A stretch of DNA of 64,000 bases from an uncultured bacterium (GTDB taxonomy: Bacteria; Bacillota; Clostridia; Lachnospirales; Lachnospiraceae): positions 1-64,000 of the forward strand of contig CANRWP010000004.1 in NCBI GenBank assembly GCA_947643595.1. Reading direction: 5' to 3'. Made by a program: the position numbers and the translations under genes. Below the pieces are notes generated by a model. It was not told the origin of the DNA, searched no databases, and saw only the letters and a program-made list of their open reading frames with translations. Below are positions 17,636 to 26,288 of this stretch, piece after piece. How positions within the stretch are numbered: the first letter of the stretch is position 1; each line of letters starts with the position of its first letter.

Positions 17636-18502
17636 GTGTGGGCAGAAATGGGCAGACTGCAGGATATAGAAGATGAGAAGCTGAGAGCTGCAGTGGCAAG
17701 AGAGCTGCAAAGGCGCGAAAAGAGAAGAAGAAGACTGATCGCTCTGTGTATTGTTGTTGCAACCTGCTGTATTGGCTATTTTTCGGTGTATACCTATATG
17801 AACCGCAGGACGCAGAGTGAAAGTGAAAACTGGGCGCAGCTCAAAGAAAGCGGCGGGAAAAAGACAGCGGACAAAAAGGAAGAGTTTGTCATACATAAGA
17901 CAGGCGATATAGAAGTGCCGGATGTTCTTCCGGAGTACGAAATTTTATATAATAAGAATAAAAAGCTAATCGGTTGGGTTAAAATCGCCGATATAGATAT
18001 AGATTACCCGGTAATGCAGACTGTGGACAATGAGTATTATCTGGATCATGATTTTGACCAGAATTACGACAAAAACGGCTGTATCTTTATGGATAAGGAC
18101 TGTGACGTGGTCGACCGTTCCACAAATCTGATCATTTACGGGCATCATATGAAGTCGGGAGCCATGTTTGGAAGCCTTGACAAATATGCCGATGAGTCCT
18201 TTTATCAAAAGCATCAGACGTTCCAGTTTGATACGATATATGAAAAAGGGACTTATCAGGTTGTTTATGTTTTTCAGGCACAGGTGCTTCCCGAAGATGA
18301 AATTGCGTTTAAATATTATCAGTTTATAGACGCCAATTCCGAGGAGGAATTCAACTCCAATATGGCGGCGATGGCGCAGATGTCCCTGTACGATACGGGG
18401 ATCACGCCGGTGTACGGCGATGAACTTGTGACGCTATCCACCTGCGACCGCTCCCAGGGGGCAGAGGGACGTTTTGTGGTAGTTGGAGTCAGAATCGCAT
18501 AA
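17636..18502 (+). CDS. srtB: Class B sortase
   Basis: 288 residues from the GTG at 17636, which has GGAAGGAG 4 bases upstream; an ATG at 17648 is the alternative. A membrane anchor spans about residues 37-56 (LIALCIVVATCCIGYFSVY) after a basic segment, so the enzyme faces outward. The sortase domain has all three catalytic residues: His170 in YGHHMKSG, Cys270 in TLSTCDR and Arg286 in VVVGVRIA. The segment NGCIFMDKDC and the long helix between strands are typical of class B. Sortases cut a sorting signal and attach the protein to the cell wall or to a pilus. The gene 55 bases downstream encodes a fitting substrate ending in TPKTG. Confidence 0.92.
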   Translation: MWAEMGRLQDIEDEKLRAAVARELQRREKRRRRLIALCIVVATCCIGYFSVYTYMNRRTQSESENWAQLKESGGKKTADKKEEFVIHKTGDIEVPDVLPEYEILYNKNKKLIGWVKIADIDIDYPVMQTVDNEYYLDHDFDQNYDKNGCIFMDKDCDVVDRSTNLIIYGHHMKSGAMFGSLDKYADESFYQKHQTFQFDTIYEKGTYQVVYVFQAQVLPEDEIAFKYYQFIDANSEEEFNSNMAAMAQMSLYDTGITPVYGDELVTLSTCDRSQGAEGRFVVVGVRIA

Positions 18503-18557
18503 GATAAATCAGAGATTGGTGTTGCCAAAATAAAATGACAGAAGAAGGTAGATTTTT

Positions 18558-21500
18558 ATGTTTGGAAAAAAGAAAAAGAGATTGGACAGAAAAATGAGGA
18601 GACGGATCAGAAGGACATCGGCGGTGATGTTGTTGATCTCTGCGATCGTTGTGGCGGCGATCCCGGTGCCGGATGCGGCGGCGGCGGATGGAGATGTTAT
18701 GGCGATTGCCGATACCGTGGGCGGAACCGTAGAGGAGACGTACCAGGATACGGATCATGTGAAATTTGCCGGACCTTCCATTATTCCTGAAATTTTGGAA
18801 GCGGATACGATATATACTTCCGCAAATAACGGCTTTCAGTATGTCTATAAACAGATAAACGGTGATTACATGGCGATTCTGCTCCGTGGATCGGCGGACA
18901 ACATTCAGAATGGCCGGGTTGCGATTCCAAGCCAGCTGGAGGCTTATGTGCAGTATACTCTAAGCCAGGGCGGCAGAGGCGGTTATGCGGCTGCGAATCA
19001 GAATGGTGACGTATTATTTTATAAAGAAATTACGGAAGTCACCTATACGAGGACTGCCACGGTGGCAAAAGGAGATTCTCCTGACTGGACAAAGGCCAAC
19101 GCCGACGGAAGCGAAGTGCAGGGCACAACGCTTATCGAGCAGAAGGATACGGCTTTGACCAGTCCAACCTATACGGAATCGCTTACATCTACTTCCAGCG
19201 ACGGTACGACAGACACCTGGACACAGACGTTAAAATACTACCGTTTTCAGATGAAACCCTGTTACGAGAGGGAGGATGCCTGGAAAAGTACCGGCAACCT
19301 GAAATATTATTACCGTACGGGTACCGATGCGACTTCGGGAGTATTAGAAAACTATCTTTATTATGATCTGCCGACAGGATTCAGCGAGACGACATCGAAC
19401 ATCATTATCCTCACAGGCGGTGATGCCAACAGGCATCCGAACAGTGATCAGAATACATATTATACTGAGGCGAACGATGATAACAGCTGGCTGAACAGTG
19501 TGGGTGTCGGAGCCATATCTTCCAGAAGAGTGGAACCTGACACGGATCCGAATGCGACGCAGAGCTGGAAACTGCGTCCGGCAGATGCCTATCTGACGGA
19601 GAAATTTATTGCGACCAGCGCTTCCATCGAGGAGATGAGCCTGCCGGATTCCCTGCGCGCGATCGATACCTATTCTTTCTATGACTGTGCGTCCTTAAAG
19701 TCAGTTACTTTCACGGGAAATTCCCAGCTGCAGGAGATCGGACCCTCCGCCTTTGAGGACTGCAGAAGTATGGTGAATTTTACCTTTCCGGGTAATGCTA
19801 CCGTCAAGGTGCTGCCGGAGAATGTATTCAAAAACTGTCAGTCGTTAGAGAGTTTTACATTGCCTATCTACATTGCAGAGATTGGAGATGAGGCATTCAA
19901 AGACTGCAGGAGTTTAAAAAATATACAGTTTGCTTCCCCCTCCGGCTTGACGAAGGTGGGGTTGAACGTGTTTGAAAACTGCAGTTCCATGACGGAGATC
20001 GTGTTGCCCTCTTCCATGAATACGATCGGGTACAATACTTTTAAAAACTGCTCGTCGCTGAGGTTCGTGACGCTGCCGGATAATCCGTCTTTAAAGCCGA
20101 TGCGATATTCCACTTTTGAGGGCTGCAGAGCTCTGGAATGGATCGATGTGCTGGGGTACGGATCGACTTTTGAAGATACGGACTACAAGTATAACGTGGA
20201 AAGCTTTAAGGCGGATGTCAGGAAGAATGAGGAAGATACTTTCTATTTTATCGGAGAAGATTCCGGCTGTGCGATCCATGCCGTGACAGCGGCGCATGAG
20301 ATTGCGTTTCAGTACAGAGTCAGCAAAAATTTTGAGAAGATTGTCCATGATCAGACAGATGATAAGATCCGGTATACCTATCTTGTAAGTCCGGATGGTA
20401 AACTGCTGGATATCGATATTGCAGGCGGCACGCCGGAAACGGTTATCATAGAAGCAAAGATCGGACCATATCCGATCACTTCTATCGGAAGCGAGTTCAG
20501 TGATGACGGCAGAGGTAATCAGGATCTGAAATCCGTTACGATCCCGAATACGATCACTGTGATAGGAGACAACGCTTTTAAGGGCTGTAATAATTTGCGG
20601 GAGGTAATTTTCCTGGAGCCGAACAATATTCAGACTATCGGTCTGGATGCCTTCAAAACGCAGGAGGGGGCTGGAGCCACTGTTACGGAACTGACTTTCT
20701 ACGGTGATATCGATCTGGAGTCCATACCGTTCCAGTATGCGATGCAGTGGGACAGCAACTATAATAATGCGAACCAGGATCGTTCCTACATTGATTTTTG
20801 TTCCGGCGACGGTACGAATATTCATGTTCGATATAATCCTGGGAAAATAGAAGGAAGCAATCCGGATTATTCACATGGCAAGCGTGAAGTGTGGAAGGTT
20901 CCGACCATCGACGTGGCAAAGATAGCATCGACAGCTTCCAATAAGGATAATGACGATTACTATAAGTCTCTGAAAAAGGCAATGCTCGAGAGCGGATATG
21001 CGGAAGCAGATGTTGACAGTAATATGGAAACATTGGTCAAGGAGTATGATGAGAACGGGGAAATCACATCATCCAAACCTTCAGAAGATGTGATGAGAAT
21101 CTTAAGGACAGCGTTTAATATTGAATTGCCGCCCGGTATTCAGAGCATTCGGAGCGAACTGTTCTCCGAGGCGACGAAGGAAAATACGGAAAAGACAACG
21201 ATAGATGCGGGCAATAATTCCATAACGGTCCCGGCGGTAAATGATGCAGCTACCGGTAACTTTAAGGCGAATACATCCGTCCGGAATATTATCATGGACG
21301 ATGTGGAGGAATTGGAGCCATATACTTTCTATGGGTGTAAGAATCTGGAGAGTGTGACAATGTACTCTTCGGAGAAAGAGGACGGAGAAAATATCGGAGA
21401 TTACGCCTTTGGCCATTGTCCGGAACTGACCGGTGTCTATCTGCCGGGCAGCACGGCAGGAATTGGAAAGCGGCCTTTTGCTTCGGTTCCGAAGCTGACA

Positions 21501-23585
21501 GGAATAGGTTTTGTGGGCGAGACGGCTGCATCCGGTGGTAATCCGGCGCAGAACAGAGGCGACAATTATCTCAGCGAGTATGGTATTATCTATAAACTGG
21601 AAAACGGCACGAAGGATTCTATAGTACAATGCCTGGAAGCGAGAGGCGCTTTTGAGAACGGTATCGGATCCTCCGATATAGAGGCGAAAGAGCTGGCCGG
21701 AATTAACAGCATTGCGGAAGAAGCTTTTATGAACTGTGACAATCTGGAGCTGATCGATCTGACGGATTCGAATGTTACAAATATTCCGGAGTTCTGTTTC
21801 AGCGATTCGGATCATTTATGGAACGTATCTCTTCCGCCGACCTGTACCAGGGTGGATGATTTTGCGTTTAAAGATACGTTGCTGCGCAGGCTGCGCGTAC
21901 CAAATATGTACACGATCTTCACAAACTTTGCTTTTTATGATTCGGATGAAGCGGGGAACGTGAAGCATGATGTGGAAGTTCGGACGATGAAGGGTTCTAC
22001 GGCGGAAGAGCGCGCGAAGATATACAGCAAGTATGGCTGGCGGGTTTCGGATGCTTATATTAATATGATCTGCGTCACTGTGTTCCAGGATGAGAACGGG
22101 AATGTAATTGCAGAGCGGCGTGTCGAAGAAGGTGAAGCGGTAGAAGAGCCTACGGAAGAAGAGTGGGCAGCGTATTTTGAAAAATATCCTGAATTTAAGG
22201 ATATGATATTTACAAGATGGTCTCCCGCCAATTATACGCCTGCAAGCAAGGAAGAAAATTATGTGACGGCAATTTTTTCCGATGAGGTGACGTATTATCA
22301 TGTACGATTTGTAAACGATAATCTGTCGGTTCTTATGGAAGAAGATGTGATGAGCGGCAAGAGAACGCCGATTCCGCAGACACCGACATCGGCTCAGAAT
22401 CCGGGTGCATCCTTCAGAGGATGGTTGTCGGATCCCCAGGGACAGAGCCCCTATGATCCGATCACCTGCGACGTGACGTTTATGGCGAGCTATAACAGTG
22501 GAGGCGGATCGCAGAGCGGGAATGATCCGAATAACCCAAACAACCCAAACAACCCGAATGATCCGAATAACCCGAATAATCCAAACAATCCGAACAATCC
22601 GGGGAACAACGGGGGCAATAACAACAATAATAATAATAATAACAATAACAACAATTCCAATAAGGAGAAATATACCCTTACCGTTGTAAACGGTTCCGGT
22701 TCCGGTACTTATGAAGAAGGAACTACTGTGGTAATAGCGGCAAATTCAGCCAATACAGGGTATGAGTTTTACAATTGGACGTCCTCGGAGAGCGATACGA
22801 ATTTTGCCAGCAAGACGATGGCTGCGACATCCTTTACCATGCCGAAGAAAAATCTGACGGTTACTGCGAACTACAGGGTGAAGAGCGAGACAGGCAACAG
22901 TATTACTTCTAAGAGGACACCGGGAACGATAACCTCGTCGCCGGCTTCCAACACCGGTTCGGTGAATAAGCCGAACACCAGCAGTAATAGCAGTAATACC
23001 GGAGGCAACAGCGGAAGCTCGGTGCAGGTGAGCAGGCCCGGTATTTCCGATACAAATGTTGCATCGGCAACGGTAAACGGTTCCACGGATAATTTTGTTG
23101 TCAAGGTGACGGAGGATGGGCAGGCTACCATGGCAGTGGCCGAGGCGCTCCGGAATGAGTATGGAAGCCTGGAGAACGTTCACTACTTTGCGATGGATAT
23201 CTCACTGTACGACGCGACGGGCACAAAGAAAATAACGGATACAAATGGTCTTTCCGTGACAGTAACCCTGCCTTTGCCGGATGAACTGCGGCAGTATGGC
23301 GGAAATAATAAAGTGGGTGCAGTGACAGGCGGAAATAATCTGGAGAAATTGAATGCACGGTTTACCACGGTAAACGGTGTTCCCTGTGTGACGTTTACGG
23401 CGACGCATTTCTCACCGTATACGATTTATGTAGATACGGCAAATCTTTCAGAGGGGGCTTACGATATCACGCCGAAGACAGGAGATGCTATCCATCCGAA
23501 ATGGTTTCTGGCGATTGGCCTGGCAATGTTCTCGGCGGTATTGTTCCTGAAGAAGGATAAGAAGACAAATCCTGGGATAGCATGA
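18558..23585 (+). CDS. Large BspA-type LRR surface protein with sorting signal
   Basis: 1675 residues. N-terminal signal peptide (about 1-42, cleavage near DAAAADG). An unknown N-terminal region is followed by three blocks of BspA-type leucine-rich repeats (LRR_5; about 355-535, 640-720 and 930-1130) with motifs such as IGDEAFKDCRSLKNI. Then come InlB-type beta-grasp repeats (about 1165-1315), an Asn/Pro linker (1322-1366), a GSGSGTYEEGTTVVI repeat domain of the Flg_new type (about 1373-1445), a Ser/Asn/Thr-rich linker and a beta domain. It ends with TPKTGD (1638-1643), a hydrophobic stretch and the charged tail KKDKK. This is a wall-anchoring signal of the non-LPXTG type used by class B enzymes. 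It is probably an adhesin or host/particle-binding protein. It lies directly after srtB. Confidence 0.9.
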   Translation: MFGKKKKRLDRKMRRRIRRTSAVMLLISAIVVAAIPVPDAAAADGDVMAIADTVGGTVEETYQDTDHVKFAGPSIIPEILEADTIYTSANNGFQYVYKQINGDYMAILLRGSADNIQNGRVAIPSQLEAYVQYTLSQGGRGGYAAANQNGDVLFYKEITEVTYTRTATVAKGDSPDWTKANADGSEVQGTTLIEQKDTALTSPTYTESLTSTSSDGTTDTWTQTLKYYRFQMKPCYEREDAWKSTGNLKYYYRTGTDATSGVLENYLYYDLPTGFSETTSNIIILTGGDANRHPNSDQNTYYTEANDDNSWLNSVGVGAISSRRVEPDTDPNATQSWKLRPADAYLTEKFIATSASIEEMSLPDSLRAIDTYSFYDCASLKSVTFTGNSQLQEIGPSAFEDCRSMVNFTFPGNATVKVLPENVFKNCQSLESFTLPIYIAEIGDEAFKDCRSLKNIQFASPSGLTKVGLNVFENCSSMTEIVLPSSMNTIGYNTFKNCSSLRFVTLPDNPSLKPMRYSTFEGCRALEWIDVLGYGSTFEDTDYKYNVESFKADVRKNEEDTFYFIGEDSGCAIHAVTAAHEIAFQYRVSKNFEKIVHDQTDDKIRYTYLVSPDGKLLDIDIAGGTPETVIIEAKIGPYPITSIGSEFSDDGRGNQDLKSVTIPNTITVIGDNAFKGCNNLREVIFLEPNNIQTIGLDAFKTQEGAGATVTELTFYGDIDLESIPFQYAMQWDSNYNNANQDRSYIDFCSGDGTNIHVRYNPGKIEGSNPDYSHGKREVWKVPTIDVAKIASTASNKDNDDYYKSLKKAMLESGYAEADVDSNMETLVKEYDENGEITSSKPSEDVMRILRTAFNIELPPGIQSIRSELFSEATKENTEKTTIDAGNNSITVPAVNDAATGNFKANTSVRNIIMDDVEELEPYTFYGCKNLESVTMYSSEKEDGENIGDYAFGHCPELTGVYLPGSTAGIGKRPFASVPKLTGIGFVGETAASGGNPAQNRGDNYLSEYGIIYKLENGTKDSIVQCLEARGAFENGIGSSDIEAKELAGINSIAEEAFMNCDNLELIDLTDSNVTNIPEFCFSDSDHLWNVSLPPTCTRVDDFAFKDTLLRRLRVPNMYTIFTNFAFYDSDEAGNVKHDVEVRTMKGSTAEERAKIYSKYGWRVSDAYINMICVTVFQDENGNVIAERRVEEGEAVEEPTEEEWAAYFEKYPEFKDMIFTRWSPANYTPASKEENYVTAIFSDEVTYYHVRFVNDNLSVLMEEDVMSGKRTPIPQTPTSAQNPGASFRGWLSDPQGQSPYDPITCDVTFMASYNSGGGSQSGNDPNNPNNPNNPNDPNNPNNPNNPNNPGNNGGNNNNNNNNNNNNNSNKEKYTLTVVNGSGSGTYEEGTTVVIAANSANTGYEFYNWTSSESDTNFASKTMAATSFTMPKKNLTVTANYRVKSETGNSITSKRTPGTITSSPASNTGSVNKPNTSSNSSNTGGNSGSSVQVSRPGISDTNVASATVNGSTDNFVVKVTEDGQATMAVAEALRNEYGSLENVHYFAMDISLYDATGTKKITDTNGLSVTVTLPLPDELRQYGGNNKVGAVTGGNNLEKLNARFTTVNGVPCVTFTATHFSPYTIYVDTANLSEGAYDITPKTGDAIHPKWFLAIGLAMFSAVLFLKKDKKTNPGIA
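22521..22655 (+). repeat. In-frame Asn-Asn-Pro and poly-Asn coding repeat
   Basis: Nine units of the 9-bp codon pattern for Asn-(Asn/Asp)-Pro run from 22521 to 22601. After a short Gly-rich break, thirteen consecutive Asn codons (AAT/AAC) fill 22617-22655. The tract encodes a flexible spacer in the LRR protein. Repeats of this kind can change length by slippage in multiples of three. Confidence 0.85.
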
Positions 23586-23596
23586 TGATTTTTGTG

Positions 23597-23633
23597 CAGG
23601 AAAGCTGGAGGTCCATTCAGCTTTCCTGTTTTG
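23597..23633 (+). terminator. Terminator after LRR surface protein
   Basis: CAGGAAAGCT (23597-23606) pairs perfectly with AGCTTTCCTG (23619-23628), followed by TTTTG. The short LRR gene downstream therefore probably depends on read-through or on a promoter I could not identify. Confidence 0.75.
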
Positions 23634-23658
23634 AACGTTTCAAAATAGGGGGCCGAAT

Positions 23659-24504
23659 ATGAAGAGAAAAGTATGGATAGGCTGCGGCGTGTTGGTTCTG
23701 GCCGTTGCGGTATGGATTGGGGCAAGAAATATAAATGCGACGGCGGAGACAGAAATCACGGATGAGGAGAATGTGGTTTCCGTTCTTGCGTCGGGAGGGG
23801 ATTCAACAGAGGAATTACCGGAGGACTCCCTGGAAGAACTGGAAGCGGCAGAGGAAGCCGCAGAAGTCGGTGAAAACAGCGTGGCGGACGATTCGGAGGA
23901 AGGGCTTCTTTATCGAATTGAAACGTCAGCTGTAAATAATATGGGGATGGTGCCGATCGTCAACGGAAGTGCTATCGTGCTGTTGGATGGCAGTTATGCG
24001 AAAACGTATCAGGGAGATTATGAACCGCAGGAGATGGATGCATTTGCCTTAAAGGTGGAAAATGAGGCGGCAAAAGCATCATCTAATGGGAAGATCGGCG
24101 AGTGGGCTTTTTACAGAGAAGCCATGTTGAAGAAATTTGAGTTTCCGGGAGGAGTAACGTCTATCGAGAAGTTTGCCTTTGCCAGAAGTAATCTGAGCAG
24201 TGTGGTGATTCCGGAGGGTGTTACCAGCATCGGCTACGGTGCTTTTTATCATTGTGATTCACTTTCCGAGGTTTCGATACCGGACAGCGTCACAACGATC
24301 GAAGAGAATGCTTTTTCCCATACACTCTGGCTCAAAAACTGGATGGCGGGAGGAGATGAGAGTGAAAACGAATCAGAAAATTCAGGTTCTTCCGATTTTC
24401 TCATTGTCGGAGATGGCATACTGCTTGCCTATCGCGGCAGTGAGGGAAATCCTGTGCTTCCGGAAGAGGTGAAGAGTGTTGTTCCCGGAGCACTAGGAGA
24501 ATAA
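23659..24504 (+). CDS. Short BspA-type LRR protein, probably surface-exposed
   Basis: 281 residues. The N-terminus has a hydrophobic segment (VLVLAVAVWIGA, about residues 10-23) that serves as signal peptide or anchor, followed by an acidic linker rich in Glu and Ala. BspA-type repeats start near residue 150 (GVTSIEKFAFARSNL, GVTSIGYGAFYHCDSL, SVTTIEENAFSHTLWL). After a Glu/Asn/Ser insert, the segment FLIVGDGILLAYRGSEGNP begins a new repeat that stops abruptly at VVPGALGE. There is no sorting signal. The abrupt end and the 12-base tail-to-tail overlap with the protease gene suggest that the 3' part was lost. A ribosome site (AGGGGGCC) precedes the ATG. Confidence 0.8.
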   Translation: MKRKVWIGCGVLVLAVAVWIGARNINATAETEITDEENVVSVLASGGDSTEELPEDSLEELEAAEEAAEVGENSVADDSEEGLLYRIETSAVNNMGMVPIVNGSAIVLLDGSYAKTYQGDYEPQEMDAFALKVENEAAKASSNGKIGEWAFYREAMLKKFEFPGGVTSIEKFAFARSNLSSVVIPEGVTSIGYGAFYHCDSLSEVSIPDSVTTIEENAFSHTLWLKNWMAGGDESENESENSGSSDFLIVGDGILLAYRGSEGNPVLPEEVKSVVPGALGE

Positions 24505-25416
24505 CATTGCAACAGGATCGATCATTCCATAGCCCTGCTGATTCCAGGCTTCGCCTAAGTTGCGGGCTGTCTGCAGCAGACGTCTCTTACAGTATTCATT
24601 GGATTCCACCGGGTTCTTCTCGAAAAACAGTGCGCAGCACCCGGATACGATGGCGGTTGCCATAGAACTGCCGCTTTTTTTACAATAGTATTTGTCAAAT
24701 ATTGTTTTTCCCCGATATGGAGCCGCCTTGCAGGAGACGATTTCCGTACCGGGGGCGACTATATCAGGTTTTCTGTAGATATCTGAGACTTCACCTCTGC
24801 CGGAATAAAGCTGGCAGGGATGTCCGAAACGATAACTTTCCCGTCCTTCATGGCAGCCGACAGTAATAATGTTGCGATTCATTCCAAGCATGGAAATGCT
24901 GCCGCTTGCCGGTCCGCTGTTTCCCGCCGCACAGATGATCATAATACCCTGATACCAGGCTTCGTTTAACAATTCTCGTATCTTGTTATATTCCTGTTTT
25001 TCATATCCTTTTCCGGTACCGATCGAAATGTTCAGCACACGAATATGGTAAATATCTTTGACATCCAGTATCCACTCCATTGCCTCAGCCATCTTTTCCA
25101 CACTGCCATCCCCTCTTTTGTCCAAAATTTTTCCGACGATCAAACGGGCATCCGGCACAATCCCTGCATAGATTCCTTCTGAAGATTTCCCGCTTCCTGC
25201 GATACTTCCACACACATGAGTCCCGTGCCCGTAATCATCATAAGGCGTATTTCTTCCTCCTATAAAATCCCGGAAAGCGAGAACAGACCCTGTCAAATCC
25301 GGATGCTTATGGTCGATACCGCTGTCCAGCACAGCAACAGTTACAGGTGTTCTCTCAGAGATTTCATTTCTTTTTTCCAAAGTGTACAGTCCAAGTTGAT
25401 TTCTGACTCTGTTCAT
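24493..25416 (-). CDS. Subtilisin-like serine protease (S8), probably intracellular
   Basis: 307 residues. The catalytic residues are all present: Asp31 in VLDSGIDHKHPD, His64 in YGHGTHVCG, oxyanion Asn166 in AAGNSGP and Ser251 in SGSSMATAIVSG. There is no signal peptide, and only about 25 residues precede the catalytic domain, so it resembles cytoplasmic subtilisins rather than secreted ones. An in-frame stop lies three codons before the ATG, which fixes the start. The ribosome site is weak. Its 3' end overlaps the LRR gene by 12 bases, tail to tail. Substrates are unknown; a link to the surface-protein block is only positional. Confidence 0.93.
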   Translation of the reverse strand: MNRVRNQLGLYTLEKRNEISERTPVTVAVLDSGIDHKHPDLTGSVLAFRDFIGGRNTPYDDYGHGTHVCGSIAGSGKSSEGIYAGIVPDARLIVGKILDKRGDGSVEKMAEAMEWILDVKDIYHIRVLNISIGTGKGYEKQEYNKIRELLNEAWYQGIMIICAAGNSGPASGSISMLGMNRNIITVGCHEGRESYRFGHPCQLYSGRGEVSDIYRKPDIVAPGTEIVSCKAAPYRGKTIFDKYYCKKSGSSMATAIVSGCCALFFEKNPVESNEYCKRRLLQTARNLGEAWNQQGYGMIDPVAMLFS

Positions 25417-25514
25417 ACCGTATTAAAAAATCTTTTTTACTATCATAATCAGAAACTCCTTGTTCGGAGTTTGTACGCTTATATTTTCCTTTGAAGCGGA
25501 TAGTTCCTTGATAA

Positions 25515-25543
25515 TTGCATAGACTTTACACTTTTAATATGGT
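25515..25543 (+). promoter_or_regulatory. Possible promoter of coiled-coil gene
   Basis: TTGCAT at 25515-25520, 17-base spacer, TATGGT at 25538-25543. A nearby TTTACA offers an alternative -35, so the exact assignment is uncertain. Confidence 0.4.
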
Positions 25544-25615
25544 ATACTTATTAAACGCAGCGGATTTGTATGGGAATAGTGAACCTTGAGTAGAAATATG
25601 ATTCGGGAGGTAGAT

Positions 25616-26104
25616 ATGACATTAACGAAAGACGATTTGCAGGCGATTTCCGATCTGGTCGATGAAAGATTGGAAATAAAGCTGGATGAGAAATTTAAGA
25701 AGGAACTTAAACCAATAAAAGATGACATAGGTGACTTAAAAAGTGATGTGAAAATACTTAGGAGCGATGTACAGGACTTGAAAGTAAGAGTAGGGATACT
25801 GGAAGCAGATGTATGTGGTTTAAAGAGCGACATGCAGGACTTGAAGAGCGATGTGAAGGTACTGAAGGGCGATGTACAGGGTCTGAAGGGCGATGTGAAG
25901 GTACTGAAGAGCGATGTACAGGGTCTGAAAGGCAGCGTAGATATACTCCAGGTAAAAGTCGACAGAAATACGAGGATGTTGAAAGATGTAGATATCAATC
26001 TGAGAAATGTAAAATACATTGGCATCAAAAAATTTGCCAGGCTGCAGGACGGTATGGATACGGTGACGGAGATACTGAGGATGAACGATTTAATACCGCG
26101 TTAA
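25616..26104 (+). CDS. Tandem-repeat coiled-coil protein of unknown function
   Basis: 162 residues from the ATG at 25616, which has GGGAGG 5 bases upstream; upstream TTG and ATG codons lack a ribosome site. Residues about 25-125 are a continuous heptad coiled coil made of 7-residue units such as DVKVLKG and DVQGLKG, with Val/Leu at core positions and Asp/Lys outside. An N-terminal segment (LTKDDLQAISDLVDERLE) and a C-terminal segment (KFARLQDGMDTVTEILRMN) cap it. No signal or membrane segment. Similar repeat proteins are found next to toxin, phage or surface genes, but nothing here decides the role. A strong terminator follows. Confidence 0.8.
   Translation: MTLTKDDLQAISDLVDERLEIKLDEKFKKELKPIKDDIGDLKSDVKILRSDVQDLKVRVGILEADVCGLKSDMQDLKSDVKVLKGDVQGLKGDVKVLKSDVQGLKGSVDILQVKVDRNTRMLKDVDINLRNVKYIGIKKFARLQDGMDTVTEILRMNDLIPR
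25850..25933 (+). repeat. Two tandem 42-bp units in the coiled-coil gene
   Basis: Units 25850-25891 and 25892-25933 are near-identical (two mismatches) and each encodes two heptads (DVKVLK-DVQGLK type). Degenerate relatives of the unit occur upstream from 25745. The recent duplication keeps the heptad frame. Confidence 0.85.
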
Positions 26105-26116
26105 AAGTTGGAGACC

Positions 26117-26162
26117 AAAAAAGTGTGAAGTCTGTGGAATGATCAAGACTTGCACTTTTTTG
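26117..26162 (+). terminator. Terminator after coiled-coil gene
   Basis: AAAAAAGTG plus AAGTCT (26117-26133) pair with AGACTTGCACTTTTTT (26147-26162), with one small bulge, ending in a T run. Confidence 0.8.
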
Positions 26163-26187
26163 TTGCCTTTTTTGGTAAATTTGATGA

Positions 26188-26217
26188 TTGACATAAAAGT
26201 GTACGATTGTATACAAT
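26188..26217 (+). promoter_or_regulatory. Promoter with GntR-type palindromic operator
   Basis: TTGACA at 26188-26193 is followed 16 bases later by TATACA (26210-26215). The perfect palindrome ATTGTATACAAT (26206-26217) covers this -10. Palindromes of the form TTGTATACAA are typical sites for FadR/FCD-type GntR regulators, and the second gene of the operon encodes one. A repressor bound here would block RNA polymerase, giving autoregulation. Binding is inference. Confidence 0.7.
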
Positions 26218-26288
26218 AATACAAATAAGATGGCGTTGATATATGAACAGTCATGCCATATCTCTGACAGAAAGGCAGGTACATAAAG

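Noticed and set aside
22521-22655. Simple-sequence tract as a possible origin or array
   Set aside because: It is in frame within the LRR protein and encodes Asn/Pro; no DnaA-box cluster or replication genes are nearby.
25745-25933. Regularly spaced repeats resembling a small CRISPR array
   Set aside because: The repeats are contiguous 42-bp units in an open reading frame and encode coiled-coil heptads; there are no unique spacers and no cas genes.
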